The notes under the pieces are model-generated. The model made no database searches, was not told where the DNA came from, and was given only the letters and a program-made list of their open reading frames with translations. 64,000 bases of DNA. Source: Leptospira abararensis (GTDB taxonomy: Bacteria > Spirochaetota > Leptospiria > Leptospirales > Leptospiraceae). A program made the translations under genes and the position numbers. This document shows, one piece after another, positions 1 to 7,148 of the stretch (position 1 is its first letter; every line of letters starts with the position of its first letter). The stretch covers positions 1 to 64,000 of the forward strand of contig NZ_JAFFPR010000022.1 in the NCBI RefSeq assembly GCF_016918735.1. The letters run 5' to 3'.

Positions 1-30
1 GAGAATTAACACAGGAAAAAAATCAATAAT

Positions 31-630
31 CTAAATTAAATTAGAGGATTGTGTAAGGCGAATACTGTATCTGTACACATCGTATTCCGAAATTACATTG
101 ATCGATACACATCCCCTTGTTTCCATAATAGAATCAATAGTAGTTCTTACTATCCGATCAATGATTGTTTCCTTATTTAGCATTTTCAAAAGAAAATCTT
201 CAATCATTTTGATTCGCATTTCTGTATTTTTTGCATGAATTATTTCTTCTACCAAGTCTTTCGCAATATCCATTCCAAATAATTGATCCAGTGGCGTTTC
301 CTTATTTGCCAAGCGCTCAATGGAATCATTTACAAAGTGAATGATTCCATAAGGATAAAATCGAACAGCAAAGGTTTTCACAAAACCTGTTGGTTCAATG
401 TAAAATGGTTCGGTGATTTGTCCAATGAGAGAGGCGCGAGGCTGCAGAATAAAATCTTCTTCACTAGTGAAACGTTTGATATTGTCTCCCAAAATAAATG
501 CCATTTCCATACAACCATCGGGAACGATGCGCTGCCTTGGATAAGAGGATGCCTTCGGGATTTCCAAAGTCCAATAACATTTCACAAAGGAACTCAAATC
601 GGGATGTGGTGAAAAAGTTTGGTAGTCCAT
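31..630 (-). CDS. Truncated AraC-type regulator (sensor half only), possible pseudogene
   Basis: The 199-residue product resembles the N-terminal DUF6597-type half of AraC-family activators: an opening segment around residues 8-22 with FVKCYWTLE, then RIVPDGCMEMAF near 34-45 and VRFYPYG near 88-94. Full-length members are about 260-280 residues and end in a double helix-turn-helix DNA-binding domain. Here the frame stops at a TAG at 31-33 after a short, unconvincing tail (about residues 175-199), so no DNA-binding domain is present. The other frames over the last 100 bases do not show a clear helix-turn-helix either. It lies in an AT-rich, gene-poor flank, which fits decay. A functional sensor-only protein cannot be excluded. 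Confidence 0.6.
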   Translation of the reverse strand: MDYQTFSPHPDLSSFVKCYWTLEIPKASSYPRQRIVPDGCMEMAFILGDNIKRFTSEEDFILQPRASLIGQITEPFYIEPTGFVKTFAVRFYPYGIIHFVNDSIERLANKETPLDQLFGMDIAKDLVEEIIHAKNTEMRIKMIEDFLLKMLNKETIIDRIVRTTIDSIMETRGCVSINVISEYDVYRYSIRLTQSSNLI

Positions 631-708
631 ACAAATTTCTTCAAATATCTTTCACGATTCTAGCCACATATCGACAATCAATCATAACTTAAAATCGAAT
701 GCCTATAT

Positions 709-924
709 TTAAATCATACCGCAGGCTAAAACAACGCCATCCCACTGTGGCCGACAAAAATTTGTATTGTTATCATTAATCATCACACATATTTGATGAA
801 TTTTCCAAGCATTCGAACAATCTTTCGAATCTTTCCCTTTCTTTGATTCGCAGTTTATAATAAACGGAAATATAAATACAAAAAGAAACAAACTGAACCG
901 ATTATCTATAGAATTATGTTTCAC
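709..924 (-). CDS. Small putative lipoprotein
   Basis: The 71-residue product has a basic start, a hydrophobic stretch at about residues 11-23 and a lipobox-like IINC with Cys25, followed by a charged Lys/Asp-rich segment. This is the layout of a lipid-anchored exported protein; spirochaete lipoboxes are looser than those of E. coli. The mature part is only about 46 residues and has four further cysteines (36, 46, 57, 68), so disulfides are likely. I do not recognise the family. It stands alone between the truncated AraC-type gene and a non-coding stretch. Confidence 0.5.
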   Translation of the reverse strand: MKHNSIDNRFSLFLFVFIFPFIINCESKKGKDSKDCSNAWKIHQICVMINDNNTNFCRPQWDGVVLACGMI

Positions 925-1164
925 TATATTTTCTCTTATTTTGACTTTCTATTTCCAAGGAATAAAAACTTAAATCATTGAACCTAGATTTTTCTATGTG
1001 TCAATCAATCTTATTTCAAATATTCCCGAATCAATTAATTGAGGAGGAGTTTTTTTCCGGCTATCAAGAGATTGGCAGTTTATCTATGGATCCAAGATGT
1101 AATCGCTTGCATGATTTTGAAAGGAAAAGCAAAAAGAGTAGTCTTAATATAAATTCAAAAACTA

Positions 1165-1218
1165 TCAAAAGAGATGAAAAAATAATTCTAAGGCATCAAT
1201 TACACGTATCTCACTCAT
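1165..1218 (-). other. Strong ribosome binding site with 17-codon ORF
   Basis: On the minus strand a perfect AGGAGG (1230-1225) sits six bases before an ATG at 1218. The reading frame codes for 17 residues beginning MSEIRVIDALELF and stops at TGA (1167-1165). It could be the surviving start of a decayed gene, a tiny protein or a leader peptide. Nothing downstream on that strand looks like a full gene until the lipoprotein at 924. Confidence 0.25.
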
Positions 1219-1377
1219 CTAATACCTCCTCATACTTGATTTGTTTTATCTTATTACGATTAGGATCATTTCATCCAATTCCGAAGAGACCATTTTTTAT
1301 CGAATCATTTAAGATCATACTGTTACTTTATAAAAATCTTATCTCCTACCTGACCTCTCCGATTAGGTTTCTAGGGA

Positions 1378-1404
1378 TATGTTATGATTGCTCCCTATGG
1401 GTCG
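1378..1404 (+). repeat. 27-bp direct repeat, copy 1
   Basis: These 27 bases, beginning TATGTTATGATTGCTCCC, recur exactly at 1614-1640, 236 bases further on. This copy lacks the inverted right arm that follows copy 2, so it is only half of the palindromic structure there. Confidence 0.8.
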
Positions 1405-1529
1405 GCGAAGTGGATTGTTCTAGGAAATTCAGAGAATAGTAGATAATGATTGTTTAAGAGAGATTTCTTTTAGAATCCCTTTGGCGATTCGAAATAGATT
1501 TTATATTTAAACTAAGTTGCTCCTGGACT

Positions 1530-1611
1530 TGCCTCTTTCGCTGCAAACACTTCCGTGTGTTTGCTACGCTTCGAGGCACGGCTCCCTTCGTCGCATGCCA
1601 TCCGAGCATGC
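1530..1611. repeat. Nested stem-loops
   Basis: An 8-bp perfect stem GCAAACAC/GTGTTTGC (1543-1550 with 1557-1564) sits inside a TGCCTC/GAGGCA pair (1530-1535 with 1573-1578). A second stem is formed by two GCATGC palindromes (1593-1598 and 1606-1611). The GC content is higher than in the surrounding DNA. It looks like an interspersed structured repeat unit rather than a simple terminator, since no T-run follows. Confidence 0.5.
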
Positions 1612-1613
1612 TC

Positions 1614-1640
1614 TATGTTATGATTGCTCCCTATGGGTCG
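1614..1640 (+). repeat. 27-bp direct repeat, copy 2
   Basis: Exact second copy of the 27 bases at 1378-1404. Here it forms the left part of an imperfect palindrome: GTTATGATTGC (1617-1627) pairs with GCAACCATAAC (1640-1650) with one mismatch, and CCC-TAT-GGG forms the tip. Confidence 0.8.
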
Positions 1641-1726
1641 CAACCATAACAGGCTCAGGGAACTGTTCAAGTCCCTTAGGCTTTGTTGTCATTTGAATGT
1701 TTGGATTGTTTTAAGGAGAGTTGTTA

Positions 1727-1808
1727 TGCGGGCGGAGGGACTTGAACCCCCATGCCTCTCGGCGCCAGAACCTAAATCTGGTGCGTCTGCCAATTTCGCC
1801 ACGCCCGC
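1727..1808 (-). tRNA. tRNA-Leu(TAG)
   Basis: The minus strand reads GCGGGCG (1808-1802) at the 5' acceptor strand and CGCCCGC (1734-1728) at the 3' strand, with discriminator A at 1727. The anticodon arm is CCAGA-TTTAGGT-TCTGG with anticodon TAG. A long variable arm, as expected for a class II leucine tRNA, follows, and the T arm carries GTTCAAGTC. The length is 82 bases. CCA is not encoded. Confidence 0.93.
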
Positions 1809-1926
1809 ATTGAGCATGTATAAGCAGGTTTTTGTACTAGGGAATTCTGTCTAGTGAGTTTTTGTGATTCACTTGCCTTTGTTTTGAATTTTTGTTCTCA
1901 TGTAAGATACCAATAGGACAACTCCG

Positions 1927-2349
1927 ATGAACATACTGGAATTTATGCAAAATATCTCTACGCAAGTGTATTTGCGAGGGGATGTGATTTTTCGCGAAGG
2001 AGATCCACATGATGGAAGTATGTATTGTATCATGAGCGGGATGTTTGCCGTCACCAAACGGACGCCAGATGGAACGCAAGAAGTCATTAAAGGTTTAGGG
2101 CCGGGCGAGTTTTTCGGCGAACTCTCACTTCTCACAAGGAGGCCCAGGGCTATGACCATCAGCGTGGTTTCTGCCAATGCACGAGTCGGAATCCTCAGAG
2201 AGGATCAGTTTGAAAAATTGGCTCGGATCAATACACATTTTTTATTCCAACTGACCAAAAGTACGGTCGAAAAACTCCACCGGGCAGAAGCCAGGCTCAC
2301 CGAACTGGATCAACTGTTAGAAGAAATCAAAAAGGAAGAAGAGAAATGA
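1927..2349 (+). CDS. Cyclic nucleotide-binding domain protein
   Basis: The 140-residue protein is essentially one CRP/PKA-type cyclic nucleotide-binding domain (about residues 10-110). The phosphate-binding cassette is visible: FFGELSLL at 62-69 and PRA at 73-75, with the Arg that contacts the cyclic phosphate. There is no DNA-binding helix-turn-helix. The last 30 residues form a charged helix, likely a short coiled coil for dimerisation. It acts in the cytoplasm as a ligand sensor whose output partner is unknown. Its stop overlaps the start of the next gene by four bases (ATGA at 2346), so the two sensors are probably made together. Binding of cAMP or cGMP is inferred from the conserved cassette. 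Confidence 0.85.
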   Translation: MNILEFMQNISTQVYLRGDVIFREGDPHDGSMYCIMSGMFAVTKRTPDGTQEVIKGLGPGEFFGELSLLTRRPRAMTISVVSANARVGILREDQFEKLARINTHFLFQLTKSTVEKLHRAEARLTELDQLLEEIKKEEEK

Positions 2350-2861
2350 ACGTCGACCATTTGCGAAAGTACATCACCGAAGTGCGAATCGATCATTTTT
2401 CAGAAGGAACCAAAGTCTTTTCTGAAGGCGAAGATTGTAACGGGAAAATGTTTTTTGTTTTTGCAGGTAAACTCCAGGTTTTCAAAAGAAAAGCCAATGG
2501 TGAAGATCATTATGTTCGAGATATCAACCCAGGAGAGTTTTTTGGAGAAATGGCACTGGTATTTCCATCACCGAGAGCTGCCACGGTGGTTGCTTCAGCA
2601 GAAGATACAAAGGTCGGAGTCATCACAAAAGAGATTTTTTTCTCTATGGGAAAAGAGAGTCCAGGATTTCTTTCTGTGATTCTTCATAGCATTATAAATC
2701 GCCTAACCTCCGTAGAAGATACCATCTCCGAAAGACAACAAGAATTGCATATTCTTATCAACGGAATGCCTTCCTTACAAATCGCTCCCGTTACCACAGA
2801 ATCCGTCACATCCAATGAGGACAAAACACAAGATTTGCAAGAACCAGAGGAGAAAGACTAG
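2346..2861 (+). CDS. Cyclic nucleotide-binding domain protein (second of pair)
   Basis: The 171-residue product has a second CRP/PKA-type cyclic nucleotide-binding domain (about residues 12-115) with the cassette FFGEMALV at 65-72 and PRAAT at 76-80. A helix follows, then a polar, Glu-rich C-terminal tail of about 40 residues. Like its neighbour it has no DNA-binding or catalytic domain. The ATGA overlap with the upstream gene indicates translational coupling. The two proteins could form a heteromeric sensor, perhaps acting with the PilZ protein encoded just downstream, but that is inference. Confidence 0.85.
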   Translation: MNVDHLRKYITEVRIDHFSEGTKVFSEGEDCNGKMFFVFAGKLQVFKRKANGEDHYVRDINPGEFFGEMALVFPSPRAATVVASAEDTKVGVITKEIFFSMGKESPGFLSVILHSIINRLTSVEDTISERQQELHILINGMPSLQIAPVTTESVTSNEDKTQDLQEPEEKD

Positions 2862-2862
2862 G

Positions 2863-2943
2863 ATGGAACTTCTGTTTCCCGAACCCTTTAGCTTTAAAAA
2901 TAAGTTGACTAAATCCCTAAAATCGAGTTTGATTTGCGGGTGA
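2863..2943 (+). CDS. Possible 26-residue protein coupled to PilZ gene
   Basis: An ATG at 2863, one base after the preceding stop, opens 26 codons beginning MELLFPEPFSFKNK. GAGGAG at 2847-2852 lies ten bases upstream. The TGA stop (2941-2943) overlaps a GTG (2940-2942) that is in frame with the PilZ protein, giving a GTGA junction typical of translational coupling. The peptide is basic in its middle and matches no family I know. It may be a coupling leader, a small protein or chance. Confidence 0.35.
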   Translation: MELLFPEPFSFKNKLTKSLKSSLICG

Positions 2944-4034
2944 CTTTGCGGTTCTTTAACTATCCCATCCCCGTTCTACTGGTGACCCTAGGTTTTCTTG
3001 CGGTTCCCTTTTTAAATGTCTATATTACGGCTTCCTTATATGATCTTGATTTAGATCATTTTGGAATGATTCTTTCTAGAATCCAGCCATTACAATATGT
3101 ACTCTCTGGTCTCAGTGCCATCATCGCCTATGGCCTTGTTACCAAAAAGAAATTTGGATACTACCTCTTCCTTTGTTTTACCTTTCTTATCCTTACTTAT
3201 AATGTTTGGATGGTTTTGTCTGTCACTCTCGGAAAGAAGATCTTTCTTGCCGGTATCCGCATTCATACGGCTGACATCGTTTGGAATATGGTCACCACCA
3301 CACTACTTCTTGGGACTGTATTTTATTTCCTACGGCGAGAAATTGCCGCACCTTACTTAAGTGGAATCCGTCGCGGTTGGAGAACTAAATACAGAGAAAC
3401 ACACCCTGTCCCCTTCCATTGGACCAATGCCGATGGCGAACGTGACGGAGATGGGCAAACTATCAATATCTCGCGTAACGGTATCCTCATCCCTATCCCC
3501 GCACATCACTTTCTAAAGGTCGGAGACCCCATCAATCTCCTCTTAAAATTAGAAAAGGAAAATAGAGAACCAGTATCTATTTCTGTACAAGCAAAAATCG
3601 TAAGGATCGACGAAGAGAGTGATGGATCCGAAATTGCCGGTGTCCAACTCTTCTTCCAAATCAACCAAAGAGAAGAAAAACAAATCTATGAAGCTTTTTT
3701 AGCTAGAGTGTTTGCACCGAGGTATCCTGTTTCCAATCCAGTAAACTTCTCAAGCAAAGATAACAAAATCTGCCAAGGTACACTTCTGAATGTTTCCCTA
3801 GAAGGATTGTATATTGAAACAAGTTCGGTTCTAGACCAAGATCAAATTTGTAACGTAAAAATCCAGACCCGATCGGGAGATATATCTGTAGGTGGTGTGG
3901 TTCGTTGGTCCAACCCACAAGGGAAGTATGGAAAACCTAGCGGGTTTGGAATTCAAATTGATACGATAGAAAACAAAAACCTATTTCGCATTTGGATTTG
4001 GAAACAACGTTTTAAGTTATTCCACGGGAGGTAG
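2934..4034 (+). CDS. Membrane protein with two PilZ domains
   Basis: The protein of about 366 residues starts with four hydrophobic segments (about 11-30, 50-70, 76-97 and 112-133). Two PilZ domains follow. The first (about 146-255) has both c-di-GMP signatures: R150xxxR154 and NxSxxG at 178-183. The second (about 258-350) keeps NxSxxG at 287-291 but has RYPVS instead of RxxxR, so it may not bind ligand. PilZ proteins are c-di-GMP receptors; this one is probably anchored in the inner membrane with its receptor part in the cytoplasm. The start is TTG at 2934 or GTG at 2940; the latter overlaps the stop of a short upstream ORF. It follows two cyclic-nucleotide sensors. The 3' end overlaps convergent ispD by 18 bases. 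Confidence 0.82.
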   Translation: MRVTLRFFNYPIPVLLVTLGFLAVPFLNVYITASLYDLDLDHFGMILSRIQPLQYVLSGLSAIIAYGLVTKKKFGYYLFLCFTFLILTYNVWMVLSVTLGKKIFLAGIRIHTADIVWNMVTTTLLLGTVFYFLRREIAAPYLSGIRRGWRTKYRETHPVPFHWTNADGERDGDGQTINISRNGILIPIPAHHFLKVGDPINLLLKLEKENREPVSISVQAKIVRIDEESDGSEIAGVQLFFQINQREEKQIYEAFLARVFAPRYPVSNPVNFSSKDNKICQGTLLNVSLEGLYIETSSVLDQDQICNVKIQTRSGDISVGGVVRWSNPQGKYGKPSGFGIQIDTIENKNLFRIWIWKQRFKLFHGR

Positions 4035-4721
4035 TTCTTCCCAAAACAAAGAGTCAGCAAGTTCTGCATCGCCGGGACTTGTGACTTTGATGTTATGGTA
4101 GTCGGTTTCCACAATTCCTACCCTTCTTTTTCCCATCCAAGTGCAAAGGTCCGTCGGATGTTTTTTTTGATCCGTTGGAAGTTCCACAAGCAAAAGTTCC
4201 TGAATCATAAACCCAGCAATGGATTGCGGAGTTTTGACAGAATACACTTCTTCTCTTTTTAATGGTTCTTCGGTATAGTTTTGGTGCAGACGCACTCGCA
4301 CCAAACTTTCTGTAGATTTTCCTACAAGGGTAGCCCCACCGAAAATTTTGGTTTGTTCGATTAATTGATAAAGTTCATTTTGTTTGAAGTTAGGGCGTGC
4401 CACGTCATGGATAAAAATGATATCTTTAGAATCATAAGAAATGGATTCCAGTCCACATAACGTAGACAGATGGCGACTCTCCCCCCCAGGAACAATCCGG
4501 TCGTTCCCTTCCAATAGATCATCCAATTCTTTTTCAGTTTCTAAAATCCAATCGGGATGAGAGACAACAGTGATGGATTTGGTAAGTCCAAAACTTCGGA
4601 ATCGTTTGACCGAATGCCGAAGGAGGGACTCCCCCCTAACTTTCAAAAATTGTTTGGGAACCTCCGTCCCCATCCTGGAACCTGTCCCACCTGCAAGTAG
4701 GACCACATACAATTGGTTCAT
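4017..4721 (-). CDS. ispD: 2-C-methyl-D-erythritol 4-phosphate cytidylyltransferase
   Basis: IspD joins CTP and 2-C-methyl-D-erythritol 4-phosphate to give CDP-methylerythritol, the third step of the non-mevalonate isoprenoid pathway. The 234-residue length is normal. The N-terminal CTP-binding loop LLAGGTGSRMG (8-18) with Arg16 and Lys23 is present, as are PGGESR (78-83), HDVARP (105-110) and the C-terminal NIKVTSPGD segment that contacts the substrate. The gene starts five bases after lysA and is probably cotranscribed with it. No ispF is adjacent, unlike in many bacteria. Its 3' end overlaps the convergent PilZ gene. Confidence 0.93.
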   Translation of the reverse strand: MNQLYVVLLAGGTGSRMGTEVPKQFLKVRGESLLRHSVKRFRSFGLTKSITVVSHPDWILETEKELDDLLEGNDRIVPGGESRHLSTLCGLESISYDSKDIIFIHDVARPNFKQNELYQLIEQTKIFGGATLVGKSTESLVRVRLHQNYTEEPLKREEVYSVKTPQSIAGFMIQELLLVELPTDQKKHPTDLCTWMGKRRVGIVETDYHNIKVTSPGDAELADSLFWEELPPVE

Positions 4722-4725
4722 TCGG

Positions 4726-6027
4726 TCATTCTACAACGAGGATTTCGTTTCGAAAGATCTCAAGCACTGGTTCTTTTTTGCGGATGAGTTTTCCTTCGCC
4801 GTTTTTACGAAGTAACACTTCTGCAGTTTCTGGAAAACTATTGTAGTTCTTGGTCGACATACTGGCACAGTAGGCACCAACCGCATCCATTACCACATAG
4901 TCACCGACTTCTGCTTCTCCCATAAGACGAGTGATGGGCTCTCCCCCCTCTTTTTGAGTGAACACATCTCCTGATTCACAACAGTGGCCCACAACCACAT
5001 ACTCTGTGTTTGATTTTGGGACTCCGCCTTCTTTTTTGACTGTGATGAGAGGGTGCTTTGCACCGTATAACGAAGGTCTGGTGTTTGCATCCATCCCTGT
5101 ATCGAGTTTTAAAAATCGAAATCCTTTCGGGCCAGTATCCACCAAATCATCCACAGTGGTAAGGAGGGCCCCGCAAAGTGCAATGAGGTAGGTTCCGGGT
5201 TCAATTTCTAAAATGAGTTTTCTACCGTGTTTACTTGCAAATTCTTCGAATTGTGGTTTTACAGGAGCACCAATCTTTTGTAAGTCGGTCGAAGTTTCCT
5301 CAGCCATCCGCCCTACTTTGTAACCACCACCGAGGCTCACAACAGTCACTGTGGGAAAAGCTTCGGCATATTCTAAAGTATACTTAGCAACTGCCTTCCA
5401 GACTTCCGGGTCACTTCCTGATCCAATATGGGTATGTACTTTTTCTACTATGATTTTGTATTTTTCAACAATGGCTTTCACTTCCGGCAATTTTTCATGC
5501 CAGATTCCAAAGGAAGAAGTGACTCCACCCACATCCGTTTTTTTGGTATGTCCCGAACCCAGGCCCGGATTGAAACGAATAGAAACTGACTTTCCAGGGA
5601 AGGTTTTTCCAAAGGCTTCGAGTTGGCGAAGAGAACATGCGTTGAATTTTACGCCTTTGCCAATGAGTTCCGCGAATGCTTTCGGTAATTCTTGGGAAGT
5701 GAGCATGATGGATTCGGGTTTGAATCCAAAGTGAAGGGCTCGCACCACTTCATGTTCCGAAGAAGCATCGATGAGAATGCCCTTCTTTTTCATAATCTGA
5801 AGGATATTCGAATTGGGATTTGCCTTCATGGCGTAACGGACTTGTAACCCAAAGGCGTTCGGAAACGCGAGGGCTTCGTCACATTTTTGTTCAATTTCTT
5901 TCTCGGAATAGACAAAGAGCGGGGTTCCAAATTCTTTTGCCAAAGCTCGCACTTGGTCTTCTTTCAAAAACTTTAGTTTTTCGATTGATGTCATAGGATT
6001 TAAGATAAACCTTTCAATAGGTTCCAT
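4726..6027 (-). CDS. lysA: Diaminopimelate decarboxylase
   Basis: LysA decarboxylates meso-diaminopimelate to L-lysine, the last step of lysine synthesis, using pyridoxal phosphate. The 433-residue protein has the alanine-racemase-fold barrel with PLP lysine K68 in YAMKANP, HIGSGS at 200-205, the phosphate loop SLGGGY at 231-236, EIEPGTY at 274-280 and CESGDVF at 350-356, whose Cys reaches the partner active site. Related ornithine/arginine decarboxylases share this fold, but CESGD and GxxPGxx spacing favour LysA. The start is uncertain: ATG at 6027 leaves only 24 bases to the divergent gene at 6052, whereas ATG at 5994 gives more room for a promoter. ispD follows five bases downstream. Confidence 0.88.
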   Translation of the reverse strand: MEPIERFILNPMTSIEKLKFLKEDQVRALAKEFGTPLFVYSEKEIEQKCDEALAFPNAFGLQVRYAMKANPNSNILQIMKKKGILIDASSEHEVVRALHFGFKPESIMLTSQELPKAFAELIGKGVKFNACSLRQLEAFGKTFPGKSVSIRFNPGLGSGHTKKTDVGGVTSSFGIWHEKLPEVKAIVEKYKIIVEKVHTHIGSGSDPEVWKAVAKYTLEYAEAFPTVTVVSLGGGYKVGRMAEETSTDLQKIGAPVKPQFEEFASKHGRKLILEIEPGTYLIALCGALLTTVDDLVDTGPKGFRFLKLDTGMDANTRPSLYGAKHPLITVKKEGGVPKSNTEYVVVGHCCESGDVFTQKEGGEPITRLMGEAEVGDYVVMDAVGAYCASMSTKNYNSFPETAEVLLRKNGEGKLIRKKEPVLEIFRNEILVVE

Positions 6028-6051
6028 TCCATAAAGTCAAAAAAGTAGAAA

Positions 6052-7122
6052 ATGGCAGGAAAGATTACACATATTGAAGCTCTCTCCCAAGTGAAAAAAC
6101 ATTTGGAACATGGAAATGCGACCCAACGTCGGATTGCCGCATTACTCTCAAGACCAGACGTTGCATCTTACGCAAACCTCGGTGCCGTGGCACCTGATAT
6201 CTTTTACTTCTATCACGTGTTACAACCCAAACGCACAAAAAAGGCCGCTTTCTTTGGTGACCTGGCCCACCATGACCGAGTTGCCGAACTCATCCTTAGT
6301 TTTCTAGACCAAGTCTATGATACAGAGATGGGACTGTACCGGGACCGGTTCCTTGCTTTCACTTTAGGATACATCTGCCACTGCGTAGTCGACATCCAAA
6401 CCCATCCTTATATTTTTTATATTTCGGGCGATTACTATAACAACGATAAGAAGATCTCTTACCAAGCACAAGTGAACCATATGAAGGTGGAGTTTGGACT
6501 GGATACCCTTCTTATCAACCACCGCTGGGGAATGAGTGCCAAAGAGTATGACTTCCCACAATACATTGACATCCGCCACAGAACCGTTGGAATCAAAAAC
6601 AAAATGGATCCTGTACTTTGGAACTTTTGGTTGCAGTCCATCAAAGAAACCTACCCCGATGAATTTGCCTCTGCCTATTTAGGATCTGAAAAAAAGATCA
6701 TCCCCGGGGATATTTTAAATGAATCCTATCTTGGATTTTACCGGTTTACCTCCACTTTGGATTCGAGAAGTGCTTTTATGCGTGGGCTTGTGAGTGTAGT
6801 GGATACTTTGACTTTTCATAAATACAATGCGAGTGTGCTCATGCTTCCGGCAATGGATGAAATCAATCCCAAGATTATGAACGATGAAAAGAGGGAATGG
6901 TTCTATCCTGCCGACCCCAAAAGAAAGTTTAACGACTCCTTTATCGAACTTTTGAACCAAGCAAGCCAAGCTAGCAAAGAAATTTTAACGAGAGCCTATG
7001 AATATAGTTTTTCTCCGGAAAGCAGATCGAAAATTCTGGATTCTCTTGGTGGTTATAATTTAGATACTGGTCTGCGTTACCACGGAATTGACCATATGAA
7101 GGAATTTTCTCCCCTCGTTTGA
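6052..7122 (+). CDS. Zinc-dependent phospholipase C domain protein
   Basis: The 356-residue protein matches the zinc-dependent phospholipase C/S1-P1 nuclease-like family (PF00882-type). Metal-ligand candidates are in the expected order: H7 in ITHIE, D49 in APDIF, H73-H74 in GDLAHHD, and H110, D114 and H118 in the helix CHCVVDIQTHPY. There is no signal peptide, so it is probably cytoplasmic, unlike the secreted Clostridium and Bacillus toxins of this family. Substrate is unknown; a phosphodiesterase or lipid-metabolism role is inferred. It is divergent from lysA with only 24 bases between them, and a penicillin-binding protein follows 26 bases downstream. Confidence 0.78.
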   Translation: MAGKITHIEALSQVKKHLEHGNATQRRIAALLSRPDVASYANLGAVAPDIFYFYHVLQPKRTKKAAFFGDLAHHDRVAELILSFLDQVYDTEMGLYRDRFLAFTLGYICHCVVDIQTHPYIFYISGDYYNNDKKISYQAQVNHMKVEFGLDTLLINHRWGMSAKEYDFPQYIDIRHRTVGIKNKMDPVLWNFWLQSIKETYPDEFASAYLGSEKKIIPGDILNESYLGFYRFTSTLDSRSAFMRGLVSVVDTLTFHKYNASVLMLPAMDEINPKIMNDEKREWFYPADPKRKFNDSFIELLNQASQASKEILTRAYEYSFSPESRSKILDSLGGYNLDTGLRYHGIDHMKEFSPLV

Positions 7123-7148
7123 TGGGGATTAAAAGTTAAGGGAATTTT

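Larger units (their letters stand above)
925..1726. other. AT-rich non-coding stretch
   Basis: About 800 bases hold no convincing gene. The one long plus-strand frame (978-1439) has atypical composition, no family features and overlaps a repeat. What can be seen is a minus-strand AGGAGG followed by a 17-codon ORF (1165-1218), two copies of a 27-base direct repeat (1378-1404 and 1614-1640) and several stem-loops between 1530 and 1650. The stretch lies 3' of tRNA-Leu. It reads as degraded accessory DNA, but this is inference. Confidence 0.5.

Noticed and set aside
978..1439. Open reading frame of 153 codons on the plus strand
   Set aside because: Composition and length do not suggest coding, no domain is seen, it has no clear ribosome binding site, and its 3' end runs into the 27-bp repeat.
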